This document shows positions 62,012 to 64,000 of a stretch of 64,000 nt of DNA, piece after piece (the first letter of the stretch is position 1; each line of letters opens with the position of its first letter). The position numbers and the translations under genes were made by a program. Source of the DNA: Micavibrio sp. UBA6212 (GTDB taxonomy: Bacteria; Pseudomonadota; Alphaproteobacteria; Micavibrionales; Micavibrionaceae); contig DISK01000014.1 in assembly GCA_002421905.1 (NCBI GenBank), positions 65,505-129,504 on the forward strand. Reading direction: 5' to 3'. The notes under the pieces are model-generated. The model did not search any database. It was given only the letters and a program-made list of their open reading frames with translations, and was not told the origin of the DNA.

Positions 62012-63199
62012 TCATGTTACTGGATAAAGCAAAGGGAACCAGCGCTCAACGACATCTATCGGAAACCCAAGGCGCACTGAGCCTCTTGGCGTATCAGATA
62101 CCAAGAGGCCTTTTTTAACCAAAGCGTATAAAACATCCCTTGCTGCACGATCTTTTAGACCCGTGAGTTCTTCCACTTGTCCACGCTCAAATTCACCAAC
62201 GAGTAGTGCCTCCCTGAGCAGCAAGTAGCTTCCTTTGGGAAGCTCTTTCATCGCAATCATTTCTTCGACATGAATCCTCATGCGTTCAGAGAGCATTCTG
62301 AAATCCAGAAGGCCGCTCATATAATCTACTTGGTCGATACAAGTTGTTAAAAAGAAAGAACAAAAGTCTACTAAAGCCTGTTGGGACAGCGTCCCTCTTC
62401 CGTCCAAATCACCGCGTCGAGGCTCATCTGCCGCTTGGAGTAGAGCTTTATACTTATCTTTTTGACGCGCGAGCCCACGCGCGACAGACCAAAGCTCACT
62501 CCCGACTTCTGCCCTTCTTAAGGCCGCATATGACATCAAACGCACAACCCGCCCATTTCCATCATAAAATGGGTGTATCCATACATAGCGGTGATGAGAT
62601 GCTGCTATAGAGGTAATTCGTTCCAATTTTGTAAGTCGTTTTGGATCATACGCCTCATCAAAGCGGGTTAAAAACCTATCAAGGTTTTCAGGTAACGGTG
62701 GAATATGACGCCCGACCTGCACCGTGCCATCCCGATGCTCCCCACCAATAATTTTGATTTTCTTGCCTGTGTCAGGATTTTCCACCCAGAGCAGTTCTTC
62801 CGGCAAGCGGCCACAAAATTCCTTGTGAATCCATTGTCCATATTTTGAAGAGATCGGATAAAAGTCTGGAGCCTTACCATCATCGATCATTTTTTGAACG
62901 GCGATATGCGAAACCGCTTCCTTTTGGAGAGCTCTCTTTTCCGGTTCGCTCGAATAGTTATCAGCCAAGGCGCGATCAATATCTCTGGGCGTTGTGTTAT
63001 GCCCTTCAATCAAATTTGAGTAGTAGCAATTCATATTGCGAACCAGATCACCGACCGACTTCCGAACCACAGGGTTAAGACGCCCCGCAAAGCTGCTTGC
63101 CTTGGAGACCAAATCAACCGCGAGATCATTCAACTCCCCCATCCCACTAGCCCCTGCGGGAGGAAGAAGCGGCTCCATTAACCCGATACCTTCCGTCAT
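62012..63199 (-). CDS. Fic-family protein, likely AMP-transferase with N-terminal inhibitory motif
   Basis: 395 residues. The Fic core HPFYDGNGRVVR (H209-R220) matches the active HxFxDGNGRxxR consensus. The self-inhibitory motif (S/T)xxxE(G/N) is present as SNLIEG (61-66), so it is a class II Fic protein. A C-terminal winged-helix region follows (LPKGSYLLLREALLVGEFER; LTGLKDRAARDVLYAL). Such proteins AMPylate targets, often gyrase or themselves. It is cargo of the element carrying the oriT and relaxase. AGGTA precedes the ATG. Confidence 0.93.
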   Translation of the reverse strand: MTEGIGLMEPLLPPAGASGMGELNDLAVDLVSKASSFAGRLNPVVRKSVGDLVRNMNCYYSNLIEGHNTTPRDIDRALADNYSSEPEKRALQKEAVSHIAVQKMIDDGKAPDFYPISSKYGQWIHKEFCGRLPEELLWVENPDTGKKIKIIGGEHRDGTVQVGRHIPPLPENLDRFLTRFDEAYDPKRLTKLERITSIAASHHRYVWIHPFYDGNGRVVRLMSYAALRRAEVGSELWSVARGLARQKDKYKALLQAADEPRRGDLDGRGTLSQQALVDFCSFFLTTCIDQVDYMSGLLDFRMLSERMRIHVEEMIAMKELPKGSYLLLREALLVGEFERGQVEELTGLKDRAARDVLYALVKKGLLVSDTPRGSVRLGFPIDVVERWFPLLYPVT

Positions 63200-63450
63200 A
63201 AAATATACCTATAAAATGCCACTATTTTTGCCACTAACTACATAATAATAACATATAGTTATAATAATAAATACAAAATAATTACCCACTATACCTGCCT
63301 GTAAAATTGTATAAATTTCAAAGAGATAGAATTTAGCACCTAGATTTTCTAAGCATAGAGCCTACAATTCCAACCCGTAGGTTCGTGCGAACGGAAACTC
63401 TGTAACCTAACCTTAATCCCTCCCCTGATAAACTGAAAGGAAGAGCTTAA

Positions 63451-63477
63451 CAGCGCACTTACGCAAACTGCGTTTGC
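63451..63477 (-). other. oriT: oriT of RSF1010/MOBQ type
   Basis: On the minus strand the order is inverted repeat GCAAAC-GCA-GTTTGC (63463-63477), then GTAAGTGCGC with TG following. In RSF1010 and relatives an inverted repeat is followed by GTAAGTGCGC and the nick lies after that last C. The nick is predicted between 63453 and 63452 on the minus strand. The MobA/MobL relaxase gene starts 103 bases away, as expected. The rest of 63200-63579 is AT-rich with further short palindromes (63487-63530) and no gene. Confidence 0.8.
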
Positions 63478-63579
63478 AGCGCTTTTTTAAAGCTCATAAA
63501 GAGCACTGATCGAGCCTGAGAAAGCCCGAATCAGCGCCATAAATCGGGTGCTGGATCACAAAAACAGGGTGTGTGATCG

Positions 63580-64000
63580 TTGGCGATTTATCATTGTTCT
63601 TTGCGTGTGTTCTCCCGGGCAGAAAACCATTCTGCTGTGGCTGCGGCTGCTTATCGGTCGGGCCAAAAGCTCGTGGACGAGCGCACAGGCACCATTCACC
63701 GCTATGAGAAACGCACGGGCGTGGTGAATGCCTTTATCCTGATGCCAGCGAGTAGCTCTGAGCGGTTCCAAGATCGTTTGGCGCTCTGGAATGCCGCCGA
63801 AGAGGCAGAAACACGCAAGAATTCCCGTGTGGCCCGGGAGGTCATTATAGCTCCCCCTTATGAACTTAACGCAGAGAAGCGGGAGAGCCTCACACGGGAC
63901 ATGGCGGCTTATCTGGTCGAGAAATACCGCGTAGCTGTCGATGTCGCCATCCATGCCCCGGTGGACAAGGACGGGCACGACCCCAGAAACCACCATGCAC
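63580..64000 (+). CDS. MobA/MobL-family relaxase, N-terminal part (runs off the window)
   Basis: 140 codons are visible without a stop. The start is TTG 63580, directly after an in-frame TGA, with AGGGTG about nine bases upstream. The protein begins (M)AIYHCSLRVFSRAENHSAVA, then AAAYRSGQKLVDERTG, the classic MobA/MobL N-terminus with its catalytic tyrosine region. LWNAAEEAETRKNSRVAREV follows, and near the edge HDPRNHHA is the start of the three-histidine metal motif. MOBQ relaxases nick oriT and pilot plasmids or integrative elements; the matching oriT is just upstream. Confidence 0.9.
   Translation, partial: MAIYHCSLRVFSRAENHSAVAAAAYRSGQKLVDERTGTIHRYEKRTGVVNAFILMPASSSERFQDRLALWNAAEEAETRKNSRVAREVIIAPPYELNAEKRESLTRDMAAYLVEKYRVAVDVAIHAPVDKDGHDPRNHHA

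Noticed and set aside
61984..62118. Last 45 codons of the frame following the porin start
   Set aside because: They show no porin homology and are antisense to the 3' end of the Fic gene; treated as read-through past the truncation.
63556..63996. 146-residue minus-strand open frame at the window end
   Set aside because: It is antisense to the MobA/MobL relaxase, whose plus-strand frame has clear family motifs.

Overview
The window is chromosomal DNA of an alphaproteobacterium. The evidence is a DUF2336 protein, an RpoH with its RpoH box, an alphaproteobacterial heat-shock promoter pattern, the order rpsB-tsf-pyrH-frr-uppS-cdsA-dxr, the order hemW-rdgB-rph facing hrcA-grpE, and a kdpFABCDE operon. 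Genus cannot be fixed from the sequence. Most of the window is dense core genome. Two stretches look accessory: the adhesin array at about 28.7-38.1 kb and the tRNA/kdp/mobilisation region at about 51.8-64 kb.

Layout. 1-8.5 kb: end of an ArsB/NhaD-type transporter, a K+ channel with a zinc ribbon, a nucleotidyltransferase, a Bfd-like protein, two related hypothetical genes, rlmN, rpoH, an M48 lipoprotein protease and a degenerate thermonuclease-like protein. 8.6-13.9 kb: a prolyl aminopeptidase, a 490-bp repeat island, two small hypothetical genes, pgk and a DUF2336 gene. 14-21 kb: translation, UMP, lipid and isoprenoid genes, broken by a small tail-to-tail accessory pair. 20.9-28.7 kb: a stand-alone SUV3-type helicase C-terminal domain, a secreted protein, hemW, rdgB, rph, hrcA and grpE. 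28.9-38.1 kb: an inverse autotransporter (intimin/invasin type) followed by four tandem paralogous secreted proteins. 38.2-51.8 kb: a GNAT enzyme, dnaK, dnaJ, dapB, ogt, nth, xseB-ispA-dxs, a bactofilin, uvrC, a pentapeptide protein and a MarR-like regulator. 51.9-64 kb: tRNA-Leu(UAA) with a 243-nt group I intron, tRNA-Ser(CGA), a decayed serine recombinase, kdpEDCBAF, a truncated TorF-type porin, a Fic protein, an RSF1010-like oriT and the start of a MobA/MobL relaxase.

The most unusual object is the adhesin array. The autotransporter ends after what looks like the first strand of a SwmB-type Ig-like domain. Each of the four following proteins starts, right after its signal peptide, with the rest of that same domain, then a phage-tail-fibre/LamG-like head that varies between copies, then a conserved tail. 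This could be a gene fission followed by duplication, or a trans-complementing adhesin with exchangeable heads. In copies 3 and 4 the signal peptide is encoded by a dispersed genomic palindromic repeat. A four-unit AAAAG repeat sits between the ribosome-binding site and start codon of copy 2.

The right end of the window is a mobilisable element. It appears to have cut a porin gene and carries Fic, a MOBQ-type oriT and a relaxase that starts with TTG and runs off the window.
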